Positions 27,202 to 35,846 are shown, counted from the stretch's first letter. The stretch is 64,000 bases of DNA from Faucicola sp048551375 (GCF_048551375.1 NZ_JBLYZJ010000004.1:1-64000); one strand, 5' to 3'. Notes: generated by a model not told the origin, from the letters alone. Translations and numbers: made by a program.

Positions 27202-28746
27202 TTACGCAATCGCAGGTTGATAATCACCTTTGGCAATGCTGTCTTTAATGCTATCGGCTTTTGCCAACACTTGAGCAAGCAAGGCTTTAACGCTATCCAA
27301 AGTCGCAATTGGGCTTAACGTGGTCATTTTGAGCGATTGTACATCACGCTGACTATCCACCACACGAGTAACCCCAATATTCGCCTCGCCTTCGGCAAAC
27401 AACTCATCGGCTACGTTTTGGTTTAGACTGTCAATAAACTCCGTTGGATAGCCGTTTGGCACGACACGGAATAACACTGAGGCAAATTGTGGCTCAATTA
27501 ACAACTCCAAGCCATCGGTTGCCTTGATATAGTCCGCCACTTCACGAGTGAGTTTGACACCGTGGTCAATCATCGAGCCGTACAGGCTTTCGCCCAATGC
27601 CTCTACCGTAAACCATAATTTTAACGCATCAAAACGGCGAGTGGTTTGCAGGGATTTTGACACCAAATTCGGCACGCCATGTTCTTCATCATACGCCGAG
27701 TTGAGGTATTCCGCTTCATAGTGCATAAAGCGGTAGTTGGCTTCGTCTTTGAGCAAAAATGCCCCACACGAGATACTTTGGAAATAATGTTTATGAAAAT
27801 CAAGCGTCACCGAATCGGTCAATTCAATGCCATCAAGCCAGTTGCGATAGTCATTTGACAATAGCAACGCACCGCCCCACGCCGCATCAACGTGCATCCA
27901 AGTGTTGTATTGGTTGGTCAATTCACGGATTTGTTTGAGTGGGTCAATCGCCCCTGCATCAGTCGTGCCAGCAGTCGCCACCACACAAGCGATGATATTG
28001 CCTTTGGCGGTTTGCTCCTGCATGATACGCTCAAGCTCGGCAACGTCCATTTGGGCGTTGTCATTGACAGGTACGGCAATCACCGATTGAAAGCCCATGC
28101 CCATCATCGCCATGTTTTTTTGCACGCTAAAATGAGCATTGGCAGAGCATAGCACTTTGACTTTTTTCATCGCATCGCTTGGGATACCGTCACGCTGTAC
28201 CGACCATGCTTGACCATTATCATCTTTCCAGTTTTTTGAAATACAAGCATCACGAGCCAATAACACGCCCATCAGATTCGACTGCGTACCGCCCGATGTA
28301 AACACGCCTGCTTGCCCTTTGCCGTAGCCGACTTTTTGGCGTAACCAGTCGATAAGTTGCACTTCCATCAATGACCCTGCTGGGCTTTGGTCCCATGAGT
28401 CCATCGATTGATTGGTGGCGTTAATCATCACTTCGGCGATTTGACTGGTGACAAGGGTCGGACAGTGCAAATGAGCCAGTGAGTATGGGTGATGGACTTT
28501 TAGGCTTTTATTTAAAAACAGCTCAGTCATGCGTTCAAGGGCTTTATCCATGCCCATGCCGTCTTTTGATGGTTCAAAGTTAATCGCTTGACGCAATTCA
28601 CGGATTGAGCCACCTGTGTACATTTTGTCGTTTTTTAGCCAGTTGCTGACGGCTTGCACCGCTTGATTCATGGCGGTTTGGTAGTCGTTGATAGATTTGT
28701 CATCACGACATAGTAAGGCTTGTTGGTGGTTTGATAAATTTGACAT
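27202..28746 (-). CDS. ddc: L-2,4-diaminobutyrate decarboxylase
   Basis: This 514-residue PLP enzyme of the group II decarboxylase family converts L-2,4-diaminobutyrate to 1,3-diaminopropane. The PLP lysine is K319 in LDFHKHYFQS; VVATAGTTDAGAIDPL and MHVDAAWGGALLLS supply other cofactor contacts. Length and sequence resemble Acinetobacter Ddc. The start at 28746 is chosen because AAAGGGA precedes it; an upstream in-frame start at 28800 falls inside a REP palindrome and gives an unlikely extension. The partner dat is upstream in the same direction but is separated by about 1 kb holding REP elements and a RAYT gene. 1,3-Diaminopropane can be a free polyamine or a siderophore building block; the iron genes next door make the latter possible. 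Confidence 0.92.
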   Translation of the reverse strand: MSNLSNHQQALLCRDDKSINDYQTAMNQAVQAVSNWLKNDKMYTGGSIRELRQAINFEPSKDGMGMDKALERMTELFLNKSLKVHHPYSLAHLHCPTLVTSQIAEVMINATNQSMDSWDQSPAGSLMEVQLIDWLRQKVGYGKGQAGVFTSGGTQSNLMGVLLARDACISKNWKDDNGQAWSVQRDGIPSDAMKKVKVLCSANAHFSVQKNMAMMGMGFQSVIAVPVNDNAQMDVAELERIMQEQTAKGNIIACVVATAGTTDAGAIDPLKQIRELTNQYNTWMHVDAAWGGALLLSNDYRNWLDGIELTDSVTLDFHKHYFQSISCGAFLLKDEANYRFMHYEAEYLNSAYDEEHGVPNLVSKSLQTTRRFDALKLWFTVEALGESLYGSMIDHGVKLTREVADYIKATDGLELLIEPQFASVLFRVVPNGYPTEFIDSLNQNVADELFAEGEANIGVTRVVDSQRDVQSLKMTTLSPIATLDSVKALLAQVLAKADSIKDSIAKGDYQPAIA

Positions 28747-28783
28747 CTTTTTCCCTTTAATTATTTGATAAATGGTGGTAATC

Positions 28784-29037
28784 GTAGGGGCGTATTGCAT
28801 ACGCCCTAGTACAAATAATCTAGTTTAAATTTCATTGACAATCAATTAGGAATAACACATTAAACATTGGGCGTATTCAATACGCCCCTACAGTCTGCCT
28901 TTTTTTCAACAACAAATATAATACCAAACCCAATAAATCTCGTATTGTAGGGACTTATTGCATAAGCCCAATATTTAGAATCTTAAATAGGGCGTAAGCA
29001 TTACGCCCCTACGGCTTTAACTTTTGGGTTTGGTATA
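28784..29037. repeat. Cluster of REP palindromes between ddc and the RAYT gene
   Basis: Four palindromes of one family lie here: 28784-28809, 28867-28891, 28947-28969 (a degenerate form with GGGACTTATTGCATAAGCCC) and 28990-29012. Each has the form GGGCGTA...TACGCCC with a GTAGGGG or CCCCTAC edge. The outer motif CCAAACCCAA (near 28925) and its complement TTGGGTTTGG (near 29026) bracket two copies, so they form a composite unit. The same palindrome plus TTTTGGGTTTGGTATAA recurs at 60546-60593. The first copy is in the leader of ddc. Confidence 0.85.
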
Positions 29038-29060
29038 AGGGTAAAGTCGCCATGCCCAAT

Positions 29061-29570
29061 TTAACATTCAGTATAAAAACAATCATCTTGCCAAGTTAAG
29101 GGATTATTGACAATGTATTGGGCTATTGTTTGATAGGCGGTTTCATTACGAATAATGTGTTCGTGATAATTTCGTTGCCAAGGTGAAAACCCTAACGTGG
29201 ATTTTAACTGACTTGTCACCGCAGATTTATAGCCTCGAACAATTGCTCCTAGGTTATTGGAAGGGGATTGTAAGGTATTGGGGGTTGTTGATGTTAGGTT
29301 TTGCTGAATATGAACAATAGCGTGCATATGATTTGGCATTACCACAAATTCATCAAGCAATAAGTCTTTGCGTTTTTCAATGGTATTTAGCCACTCTTGA
29401 TGAGCAACTAAACCATGATGGTTTAAACACATTTGACCATTGCGAATATTACCAAATAACGGCATACGTTCAACACAACAAATCGTGATAAAGTAATATC
29501 CGACTGACGCATAATCGTAGCCCTTTAAACGGACACTTTGGCGGTGATGAATCTCTGGATTGTATGCCAT
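29061..29570 (-). CDS. REP-associated tyrosine transposase (RAYT)
   Basis: The 169-residue protein belongs to the IS200-like Y1 (HUH) family. The HUH motif is H81-M-H83 in VVMPNHMHAIVH. Y135 in WQRNYHEHIIR is the likely nucleophile, and QYIVNNPLTW closes the domain. RAYTs are domesticated single-copy relatives of IS200 transposases that cut and move REP palindromes. REP elements of one family lie on both sides, which supports this as the source enzyme. It separates dat from ddc. The gene looks intact. Confidence 0.9.
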   Translation of the reverse strand: MAYNPEIHHRQSVRLKGYDYASVGYYFITICCVERMPLFGNIRNGQMCLNHHGLVAHQEWLNTIEKRKDLLLDEFVVMPNHMHAIVHIQQNLTSTTPNTLQSPSNNLGAIVRGYKSAVTSQLKSTLGFSPWQRNYHEHIIRNETAYQTIAQYIVNNPLTWQDDCFYTEC

Positions 29571-29707
29571 GATGACCTATCCAAAAAAATATCTATGGTA
29601 AATCCCATGTAAGGGGAATATTGCATCTGCCTATTTTGAATTTGGTAAATGGGATAATGGTAGGGGTGTATTGCGTGTGTTCATTTTAAATTTTAAAAAT
29701 TGCAAAT

Positions 29708-29734
29708 GTAGGGGCGTATTGAATACGCCCCTAC
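29708..29734. repeat. Perfect REP palindrome
   Basis: GTAGGGGCGTATT and AATACGCCCCTAC are perfect complements around one base, 27 bp in all. It is the most symmetrical copy of the family in the window. Two decayed relatives lie just before it, near 29610 and 29660. It sits between dat and the RAYT gene. Confidence 0.9.
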
Positions 29735-29790
29735 CAAACGGTTTTATTTCTAATCTAAAAAACTAGCATACACCCCTCAGCAATTATCTC

Positions 29791-31173
29791 TTAACCCCTT
29801 GTGGCTTTCAGAGCATCCACCAACGCCAATTTAAAGCGTTTCACCGCCTCATCACATTCCGCCTCAGAAATCACCAATGGGGCTAACAAACGAATCACCG
29901 TACCACCACGACCGCCTTTTTCAAGCAATAATTTATGCTTAAAGCACGCCGTTTGAATCGCCGCCGCCAACGCAGAATCCGCAGGATACGAGCCGATACG
30001 GTCTTTTGGCTGACGTTCATCGACAATCTCAATCCCAAGCATCAAGCCACGTCCACGCACATTGCCGATACATGGGAACGCTTTGGCAAGCTCATTAAAG
30101 GCAGTTTTTAGCTGTTCGCCACGAGCTTTGACATTATCAAGCACACCGCCATTTTTGATGGCATTCATCACCACAAGCCCAGTCGCCATCGCCATTTGGT
30201 TGCCACGGAACGTGCCTGTATGTCCTGCAGGTTGCCATGCGTCAAATTGCTTATTCACCGCAAGCACCGCCAACGGCAAGCTACCACCAATCGCTTTACT
30301 CATCACCACGATATCAGGCAAAATCCCTGCTTGCTCAAAGGCAAACATATCGCCAGAGCGACCAATCCCTGCTTGCACTTCATCGACAATCAGCACGATA
30401 CCATGTTTGGCAGTGACTTCACGCACTTTTTGTAGCCATTTGACAGGGGCAGATACCACGCCACCTTCGCCTTGAATCGCCTCCAAAATCACACACGCAG
30501 GCTTGACCACGCCACTTTCGACATCTTCGATAAAGTTCTCAAAGTAATAGGTCAAAGCCTCCACACCTGCTTCACCACCCAATCCAAGCGGACAACGGTA
30601 CTCATGCGGATACGGCATAAACTGCACGCCTGCCATCAAATTACCGACTTTTTCCTTGGCAGATAAATTACCTGTCATCGCCAGCGAACCATGTGTCATA
30701 CCATGATAACCACCGCTAAAGGCAATCACATTATCACGACCTGTATAAGTCTTGGCAAGTTTCACCGCTGCCTCTGTGCCGTCCGCACCTGTTGGGCCAC
30801 AAAACTGTAAGACATACTGGTCTTTAGGAAAAAATGACAATAACTGCTCAGTAAAAGCATCTTTTAAAGGCGTGGTGATATCCAGCGTATGCAGTGGTAA
30901 GCCACTGGTCAATACGTCTTGAATCGCACCAATCACATCAGGGTGGTTATGCCCCAGTGCCAGTGTACCTGCACCTGCAAGGCAGTCAAGATACTCATTG
31001 CCCTCAACATCGGTCACAATACAACCATGGGCTTTGGCAATCGCTAGGGGAAGTTTACGAGGATAACTACGGACATTGGATTCCATCGAGTTTTGACGGC
31101 TCAAGTAGTAGTCGTTCGTGGCAGAAGAAATAGGATTAACAGGGGTTGCTAATTTGGCAAGCATTTGGCTCAT
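29791..31173 (-). CDS. dat: Diaminobutyrate--2-oxoglutarate aminotransferase
   Basis: This 460-residue class III PLP aminotransferase makes L-2,4-diaminobutyrate from aspartate semialdehyde and glutamate, the substrate for Ddc. Motifs include DCLAGAGTLALGHNHP near residues 63-78, FCGPTGADGTEAAVKLAK (phosphate binding), LIVDEVQAGIGRSGDMFAFE (PLP-ring aspartate), and the PLP lysine K293 in VVMSKAIGGSLPL. The start MSQMLAKLATPV resembles Acinetobacter homologues, though its ribosome site is weak. In relatives dat and ddc are close neighbours. Here they are split by the REP/RAYT insertion. Confidence 0.93.
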   Translation of the reverse strand: MSQMLAKLATPVNPISSATNDYYLSRQNSMESNVRSYPRKLPLAIAKAHGCIVTDVEGNEYLDCLAGAGTLALGHNHPDVIGAIQDVLTSGLPLHTLDITTPLKDAFTEQLLSFFPKDQYVLQFCGPTGADGTEAAVKLAKTYTGRDNVIAFSGGYHGMTHGSLAMTGNLSAKEKVGNLMAGVQFMPYPHEYRCPLGLGGEAGVEALTYYFENFIEDVESGVVKPACVILEAIQGEGGVVSAPVKWLQKVREVTAKHGIVLIVDEVQAGIGRSGDMFAFEQAGILPDIVVMSKAIGGSLPLAVLAVNKQFDAWQPAGHTGTFRGNQMAMATGLVVMNAIKNGGVLDNVKARGEQLKTAFNELAKAFPCIGNVRGRGLMLGIEIVDERQPKDRIGSYPADSALAAAIQTACFKHKLLLEKGGRGGTVIRLLAPLVISEAECDEAVKRFKLALVDALKATRG

Positions 31174-31850
31174 ATCGGATTACCATCTCAGATAAGCGTT
31201 GAATAAGTTAGTTTTTGGGCTATCTTTCTCGAACATTGTTAATTAATTGTCAAAAAATACCGCTAGGCAGATTTTTTGACGCTCAAAGAAAAACGTTATA
31301 TCCCCACTTCTCAAACTTGCATTTGTCAGTTGCTGATATAACGTTTTTTATATGGGGGCATCATACCGATTTTTTAAGAAAAATAAAGCCTTTTTTGATA
31401 AATAGGGCAAAAAAACGGTATGAAAACGCCATTTATTCGATAATAGTTTTTAATTGCCAAGTTTATTTTTTAACTTGAGTGACTTAAATCCAAATTAAAT
31501 CCAAAATTGAAATGCTAGAATTTTGGGCGTAAGTAGTATGCCTGTTATTGCGAGTTTAAGTTGTTTAAGTAACTATTATCAAAAAATCACCTTGCTTTTT
31601 TGAGCATAACTGGGTAAAATTTTGCTTCTATTTTATCCGTTACTTTTTATTCCTTAATCCTGTGTTGGCTTAATCGGTTAAACTGGTAGTTTTGAGTTTT
31701 ATAGCAAATAAAAATAAGATAGCGTTTGTAGGGGCGTATTGCATACATCCTATTATCAAGCATCGAAGTCTTATTTTTAATTAAATTGTTTATAGCTAAC
31801 CCAAATCGCTCACCAAAAACCGCAGTCTAATTGGCAGGATACTAACCGAG
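31174..31850. other. Long AT-rich intergenic region with two inverted-repeat pairs
   Basis: No gene is recognised in these 677 bp. AAAAACGTTATATC (31289-31302) and GATATAACGTTTTT (31335-31348) are perfect complements around a 32-base loop. CATACCG with a T run (31362-31375) and its complement (31409-31422) form a second pair. Two decayed REP copies follow, TTTTGGGCGTAAG near 31525 and GTAGGGGCGTATTGCATAC at 31728-31746. The region could hold a small RNA or the remnant of a small mobile element. Confidence 0.5.
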
Positions 31851-32120
31851 ATGATGACCATGCGTGCAGATATCCACCCAGATTACCATGAAGTATTATT
31901 CCACGACACCAACGCTGATGTATACTTCCTAACCCGTTCTACCATCAAAGCGAAAACCACTCGTGAATACCAAGGCAAAGAATACCCATACATTGCCCTT
32001 GATATTTCAAGTGCGTCACACCCTTTCTACACAGGTGAACAACGCAAAACCCAAAACGAAGGTCGTGTTGCCAGCTTCAACAAACGCTTTGGTGCGTTTG
32101 CAGGTCGTGCAAAAAAATAA
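31851..32120 (+). CDS. rpmE2: Ribosomal protein bL31, zinc-free type B
   Basis: The 89-residue protein (MRADIHPDYHEVLFHDTNAD after a short MMT leader) is the type B form of L31. It has no CxxC zinc site; YPYIALDISSASHPFYTGEQ is typical of this form. In many bacteria the type B gene is derepressed during zinc shortage and replaces the zinc form, releasing zinc. No convincing Zur box was found upstream. The first ATG at 31851 has an AGGATA about nine bases upstream; an ATG three codons later (31860) would give the commoner MRADIHP start. A strong terminator follows. Confidence 0.93.
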   Translation: MMTMRADIHPDYHEVLFHDTNADVYFLTRSTIKAKTTREYQGKEYPYIALDISSASHPFYTGEQRKTQNEGRVASFNKRFGAFAGRAKK

Positions 32121-32151
32121 GCCTCGGCTTTGGCAAAATACTAGCCACAAT

Positions 32152-32187
32152 AAAAACCCCACTAACATCACTGCTAGTGGGGTTTTT
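32152..32187 (+). terminator. Terminator of rpmE2
   Basis: AAAAACCCCACTA and TAGTGGGGTTTTT form a perfect 13-bp stem around a ten-base loop, ending in a T run. The A run on the other side makes it usable in both directions. Confidence 0.95.
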
Positions 32188-32193
32188 ATTTTA

Positions 32194-32314
32194 GGGCTTA
32201 CGCAACAATACCATTTGTAGGTTGGGTGGAAGAATGACACCCAACATAAACCATTCAAATTGTTGGGTATCGCAAGCTCTACCCAACCTACGATTTGGTT
32301 AAATGCGTAAGTCC
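32194..32314. repeat. MITE-like long inverted-repeat element
   Basis: Outer arms GGGCTTACGCA (32194-32204) and TGCGTAAGTCC (32304-32314) pair at ten of eleven positions. Inner arms GTAGGTTGGGT (32217-32227) and ACCCAACCTAC (32281-32291) pair perfectly, and a third pair GGGTG/ACACCC-AACA lies inside. The 121-bp non-coding unit sits between the rpmE2 terminator and rppH, like a miniature inverted-repeat element. Confidence 0.6.
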
Positions 32315-32318
32315 ATAT

Positions 32319-32831
32319 TTAATAAATCAACGCCGTTTTTGGCAATAACAATTCTCGTTTCAACGGTAACTGAGGCGATAACTCAAGCAATGCTCGCCGA
32401 TACACATTGCGTTTGAACGCCACCACTTGATTGAGCGGATACCAATAACTGACCCACTCCCAATGGTCAAACTCGGGTTTTGCCGTATCAAAACGGATAT
32501 ACTGCACATTTTTCTCATCTAGCTGAAGCAAAAACCACTTTTGTTTTTGCCCAATACACAACGGCTGTTGACCTTGACGCACGAATCGCTTTGGCAAGCG
32601 ATAACGTAGCCAATTTTGGGTTTGTGATAACAGTTTGACATGTTCTGGATACAAGCCAACCTCTTCCCACAGCTCACGATACATTGCATCGACTGGCGTT
32701 TCGCCATAGTCAATGCCACCTTGCGGAAACTGCCAAGCATCGTGTCCGACACGCTTTGCCCATAGCACTTGCCCTTGTGTATTTGCCAAGATGATACCGA
32801 CATTGGCTCGAAAGCCTTCTGCATCAATCAT
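32319..32831 (-). CDS. rppH: RNA pyrophosphohydrolase RppH
   Basis: The 170-residue Nudix hydrolase removes pyrophosphate from the 5' end of mRNA and starts RNase E-dependent decay. The Nudix box GGIDYGETPVDAMYRELWEE (about 38-57) is complete. FRANVGIILAN at the start and WQFPQGGID are characteristic of RppH. Length is normal. Its start lies just behind a hairpin (32835-32870) that could hide the ribosome site. Confidence 0.95.
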   Translation of the reverse strand: MIDAEGFRANVGIILANTQGQVLWAKRVGHDAWQFPQGGIDYGETPVDAMYRELWEEVGLYPEHVKLLSQTQNWLRYRLPKRFVRQGQQPLCIGQKQKWFLLQLDEKNVQYIRFDTAKPEFDHWEWVSYWYPLNQVVAFKRNVYRRALLELSPQLPLKRELLLPKTALIY

Positions 32832-33127
32832 GACGATTACCTTTTTTAATGTTAAAAAAGACAGGTAATCACATTATCTAAGTTTTTTGGTTGGGAGTTT
32901 CCCAACATTATTTAAGTTTAGTTAAGTTGCATCATAAAAATCATCTACGAACCTACATGCTTTTATTATTATACGAAAAAACAGGGACAATGTTTTCACT
33001 GTCGTTATTGCTGTCTATTAAACCAGTTTTTTGCCCAAAAGTGTAATGTTTATTTGCGATAAATTGTTTCACAGCGATAAAAAAGGCATAATAGGGCTAA
33101 AATTTTATCTAAATTTTAAGGAAAATT
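32832..33127. promoter_or_regulatory. Divergent rppH/osmC intergenic region with hairpins
   Basis: GATTACC (32835-32841) pairs with GGTAATC (32864-32870), with inner T6/A6 arms. On the rppH transcript this hairpin lies directly before the start and includes the AAAAGG-like ribosome site. A second hairpin, GTTGGGA/TCCCAAC, is at 32890-32906. The remainder is AT-rich promoter-like sequence with no other recognisable feature. Confidence 0.5.
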
Positions 33128-33538
33128 ATGAAAGCCCATGTCAAATGGTTAAATAATGAGGCAATTAATTTTGAAGCCGTGAATGAAACAGGCAATACCG
33201 TCATCATGGACGCCGAGCAGAAACTTGGGGCAAAACCGATGGAGCTGATTTTGATGGGCGTGGGCGGTTGCACCAGTTATGATGTGGTGAGCATCCTCAA
33301 AAAAGGTCGTCAAGCGATTACTGATGTACAATGCGAACTCACCGCCCAACGTGCCGATGCGATTCCTGCGGTGTTTACCGATATTCATTTGCACTTTATC
33401 GTTAAAGGCTCAAACCTTGATGAAGCCAAAGTCAAAAAAGCCATTGAGCTATCTGCCGAAAAATACTGCTCGGCAAGCAAAATGCTGGAGGCAGGCGGTG
33501 TCAAGATTACCCATGATTATGAAATTGTCGAAGCGTAA
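33128..33538 (+). CDS. OsmC/YhfA family protein
   Basis: The 136-residue protein has the OsmC fold signatures: one cysteine in MGVGGCTSYDVVSIL (about residue 49) and another in EKYCSASKML (about 116). In OsmC and Ohr these act as a peroxidase pair that reduces organic hydroperoxides. This sequence is closer to the YhfA branch, whose exact role is unclear. AAGGAAAATT precedes ATG. The next gene begins nine bases after its stop, so the two are likely co-transcribed. Confidence 0.88.
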   Translation: MKAHVKWLNNEAINFEAVNETGNTVIMDAEQKLGAKPMELILMGVGGCTSYDVVSILKKGRQAITDVQCELTAQRADAIPAVFTDIHLHFIVKGSNLDEAKVKKAIELSAEKYCSASKMLEAGGVKITHDYEIVEA

Positions 33539-33547
33539 GGATACATT

Positions 33548-33961
33548 ATGTTTTCATGGTTGCCTGCAACGAATAGTAGCGTGATTTTGGCGATGGTGGT
33601 GGCGTGTCTTTTACCAATTGTATTTGCCATTATTGCCAAAAGTTTGGGCGGTTTTAAGCCAGCAGATAATACCAATCCAAGGGTATTTATGGCAAATTTG
33701 ACAGGGGCATCCGCTCGTGCCAATGCCGTCCAACAAAACAGCTATGAAAGTTTGCCAATATTTTTAGCATCGGTGGTGGTGGCGTTGTTGTTTTTTGTAC
33801 CGTTGGCAGTGGTAGCGAAGTTGGCGTGGCTATATGTGGTACTGCGTGTCATCTATGGCTTGGCGTATATTGCCAATTGGTCAACCTTTCGCTCGGTGAT
33901 TTGGGCGTTAAGTATGGCGTGTCCGCTGATGTTGTTTTATTTGGTGGTGCGATTAAGTTAG
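33548..33961 (+). CDS. MAPEG family membrane protein
   Basis: This 137-residue protein has four hydrophobic segments and the MAPEG pattern: NLTGASARANAVQQNSYESLPIFLASVVVALL, with the ARAN-type basic motif and the E-x-L-P loop, followed by the AWLYVVLRVIYGLAYIAN motif. MAPEG members include glutathione S-transferase-like and leukotriene-type membrane enzymes; bacterial members are mostly uncharacterised. It follows the OsmC gene, so a shared detoxification role is possible. Confidence 0.85.
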   Translation: MFSWLPATNSSVILAMVVACLLPIVFAIIAKSLGGFKPADNTNPRVFMANLTGASARANAVQQNSYESLPIFLASVVVALLFFVPLAVVAKLAWLYVVLRVIYGLAYIANWSTFRSVIWALSMACPLMLFYLVVRLS

Positions 33962-33966
33962 TGATT

Positions 33967-33985
33967 GGTTGGGGTTATCCCAACC
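33967..33985. terminator. Convergent terminator
   Basis: GGTTGGG and CCCAACC form a perfect stem around GTTAT, followed by TTGATTTT. It serves the MAPEG gene and perhaps the converging sensor kinase gene. Confidence 0.75.
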
Positions 33986-33995
33986 TTGATTTTAA

Positions 33996-35777
33996 TTAGC
34001 CACCTTTTTTTACCATCTGTTGTTGTTTGACAGGTAGGGTAATCAAAAACCGAGTATGACCGTTTAAGGTATCGGTGATAATCGTACCGTTATGGGCAGT
34101 GACAATCTGTGATACCAACGATAATCCCAAACCAGAGCCTTTTTTCTCCTGTTGCAATCGCACAAATGGGCTAAAAATCTCACGGCGTTTTTCGAGCGGA
34201 ATGCCTGTGCCTTGGTCAATAATCGCAATACGAATGCGTTGATAATTGGGTGGGGTCGGCGTGTCGACTTTTTTACGAGAAAATCGGATGGGTTTGCTTT
34301 TGGGCAATAGTTTATCCAGCCGAGTTTCTTTGGTGGATTTGGTGGTTGTGGGCAGATTTAGTGTGTCAGTTTCTGTATGTTTATCTGCTTTATCTTGTTG
34401 CAGTGTTGGGTCTTGAGATGGTTCTGACTCGGTGTTGTCTGTTGAGTCTGTGATATCCGTGGCAGTTGGCACAGTTGGCTCAGAGTTTACCAGTTCAATA
34501 TCTGTCGATGATACAGGCTCAGACTGGGTAAGGGTGGTGTCATTCTCTTCATAAGTTTTATCCTCATCAGCTTTATCTTCATCCGCCCCTTTGTCATACG
34601 TCATCATTGGTAAGTCAAGGATATTGCCTGCCTCATCAATGGCATATAATTCAACCGCCACAGGTGGGACACCGTGCAGATGGGCATTGTCTAATAAATT
34701 GCGAATCATGTGGGTGAGTAGCCCAGATTGTCCTTCAATGCGTAGATGCGAGCCATTAAAACTGGCTTGTGGGTAATGCTGTACTTCATTTTTAATCAGT
34801 TGGTATAAATCGACTTGTGCCATTTTTTCGATGGCGTGACCTGCGTCCATACGGCTGACTAGCAAGATACTTTCGACCAAATCATTTAAGCCTGTCAAGT
34901 CACGGTTGATGGCGGTGGCACGTTTGTCAAACTTTTCTTGGGCTTTGGGGTCAAGTTGATGGGCAAGCATACTCATCATTTCCACTTGTAGCCGAATGCG
35001 AGTGATGGGCGTGCGAATTTCATGTGAGGCGTGAGCCAATAGCAGTTTATTGGCATTCATCAAGGTTTCGATACGTTCTGCAGTTTGGTTAAAGCCTCTG
35101 GCTAAAATGGTGATTTCATCATTGCCGACAGGGGTCACACGCACCGAAAAATCCCCATTGCCCAGTTGGGTAATTTGTTTACTGAGCTGGTTAATCCGCC
35201 ATGTCATAGTACGAGCAATCACCCACAGCATCCCTGACATAATTAGCAATAATAATAATGTGCCTGTAATCAGATTAATGGTAGGCGAAATAGGGTGTTT
35301 TTTGCTGAGATTGGATTGGTAAAACAGCACATAGCCAGATTGACTATTGATTTGAACTTGCGTGGGTAAATTGGGGTCATCATGGGGGAGTAGGGTAGAC
35401 AGGAAAGGCGGTTTTGGCGGTAATGTTGGCGGTAAACCGTGCATCAGCAAAATCGCTTGCTGAGTGTTGGCATCATATAAGCCAAATTTGGCATTCAGCG
35501 ATTCACTATATACACCAAAGCTACGCCGTATCAACGCCAAGAGATAACGACTTTCTAGGTTTTGCCCCGTTTGTTGGCTTTCTCGCAGTTCTTGTAATAA
35601 CGGCTCAATTTGCTGAGTGACTTGACTGGCGATGACCTGATGGCGAGTATTGGCAGAGGTGTCATGCACAAGATGGGTCAAAATCACCATCGCAAAGGCA
35701 AATAAAATCAATGCCAGCATCACACTGGCAAAGAGTTTGATAAACACACTGTCAAATTTTAACAAACGATTTTTCAC
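33996..35777 (-). CDS. Sensor histidine kinase (EnvZ/RstB type) with acidic insertion
   Basis: The 593-residue kinase has two membrane segments (about 11-31 and 167-187) around a periplasmic sensor, a HAMP domain (RTMTWRINQLSKQITQLGNGDF), the H box HASHEIRTPITR, the N box MIRNLLDNAHLHG near 354, and a G1/G2 region IDQGTGIP...GSGLGLSL. Between the N box and G1 there is an insertion of about 120 residues (roughly 385-505) rich in Asp, Glu, Thr and Ser. This is unusual, because the ATP-lid side of HATPase domains is normally compact. The start is GTG. It is downstream of its response regulator, with a REP element in the 127-bp gap. Confidence 0.9.
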   Translation of the reverse strand: MKNRLLKFDSVFIKLFASVMLALILFAFAMVILTHLVHDTSANTRHQVIASQVTQQIEPLLQELRESQQTGQNLESRYLLALIRRSFGVYSESLNAKFGLYDANTQQAILLMHGLPPTLPPKPPFLSTLLPHDDPNLPTQVQINSQSGYVLFYQSNLSKKHPISPTINLITGTLLLLLIMSGMLWVIARTMTWRINQLSKQITQLGNGDFSVRVTPVGNDEITILARGFNQTAERIETLMNANKLLLAHASHEIRTPITRIRLQVEMMSMLAHQLDPKAQEKFDKRATAINRDLTGLNDLVESILLVSRMDAGHAIEKMAQVDLYQLIKNEVQHYPQASFNGSHLRIEGQSGLLTHMIRNLLDNAHLHGVPPVAVELYAIDEAGNILDLPMMTYDKGADEDKADEDKTYEENDTTLTQSEPVSSTDIELVNSEPTVPTATDITDSTDNTESEPSQDPTLQQDKADKHTETDTLNLPTTTKSTKETRLDKLLPKSKPIRFSRKKVDTPTPPNYQRIRIAIIDQGTGIPLEKRREIFSPFVRLQQEKKGSGLGLSLVSQIVTAHNGTIITDTLNGHTRFLITLPVKQQQMVKKGG

Positions 35778-35846
35778 AAATTATCCGAGGCAAGTTGTTT
35801 TTATCATTACCATAGTGAATTAAATCAGAAATAATACGTTGAGATT

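Noticed and set aside
28747..28800. N-terminal extension of Ddc from 28800
   Set aside because: The extension is translated from a REP palindrome and leader sequence. The start at 28746 has AAAGGGA upstream and matches known Ddc length.
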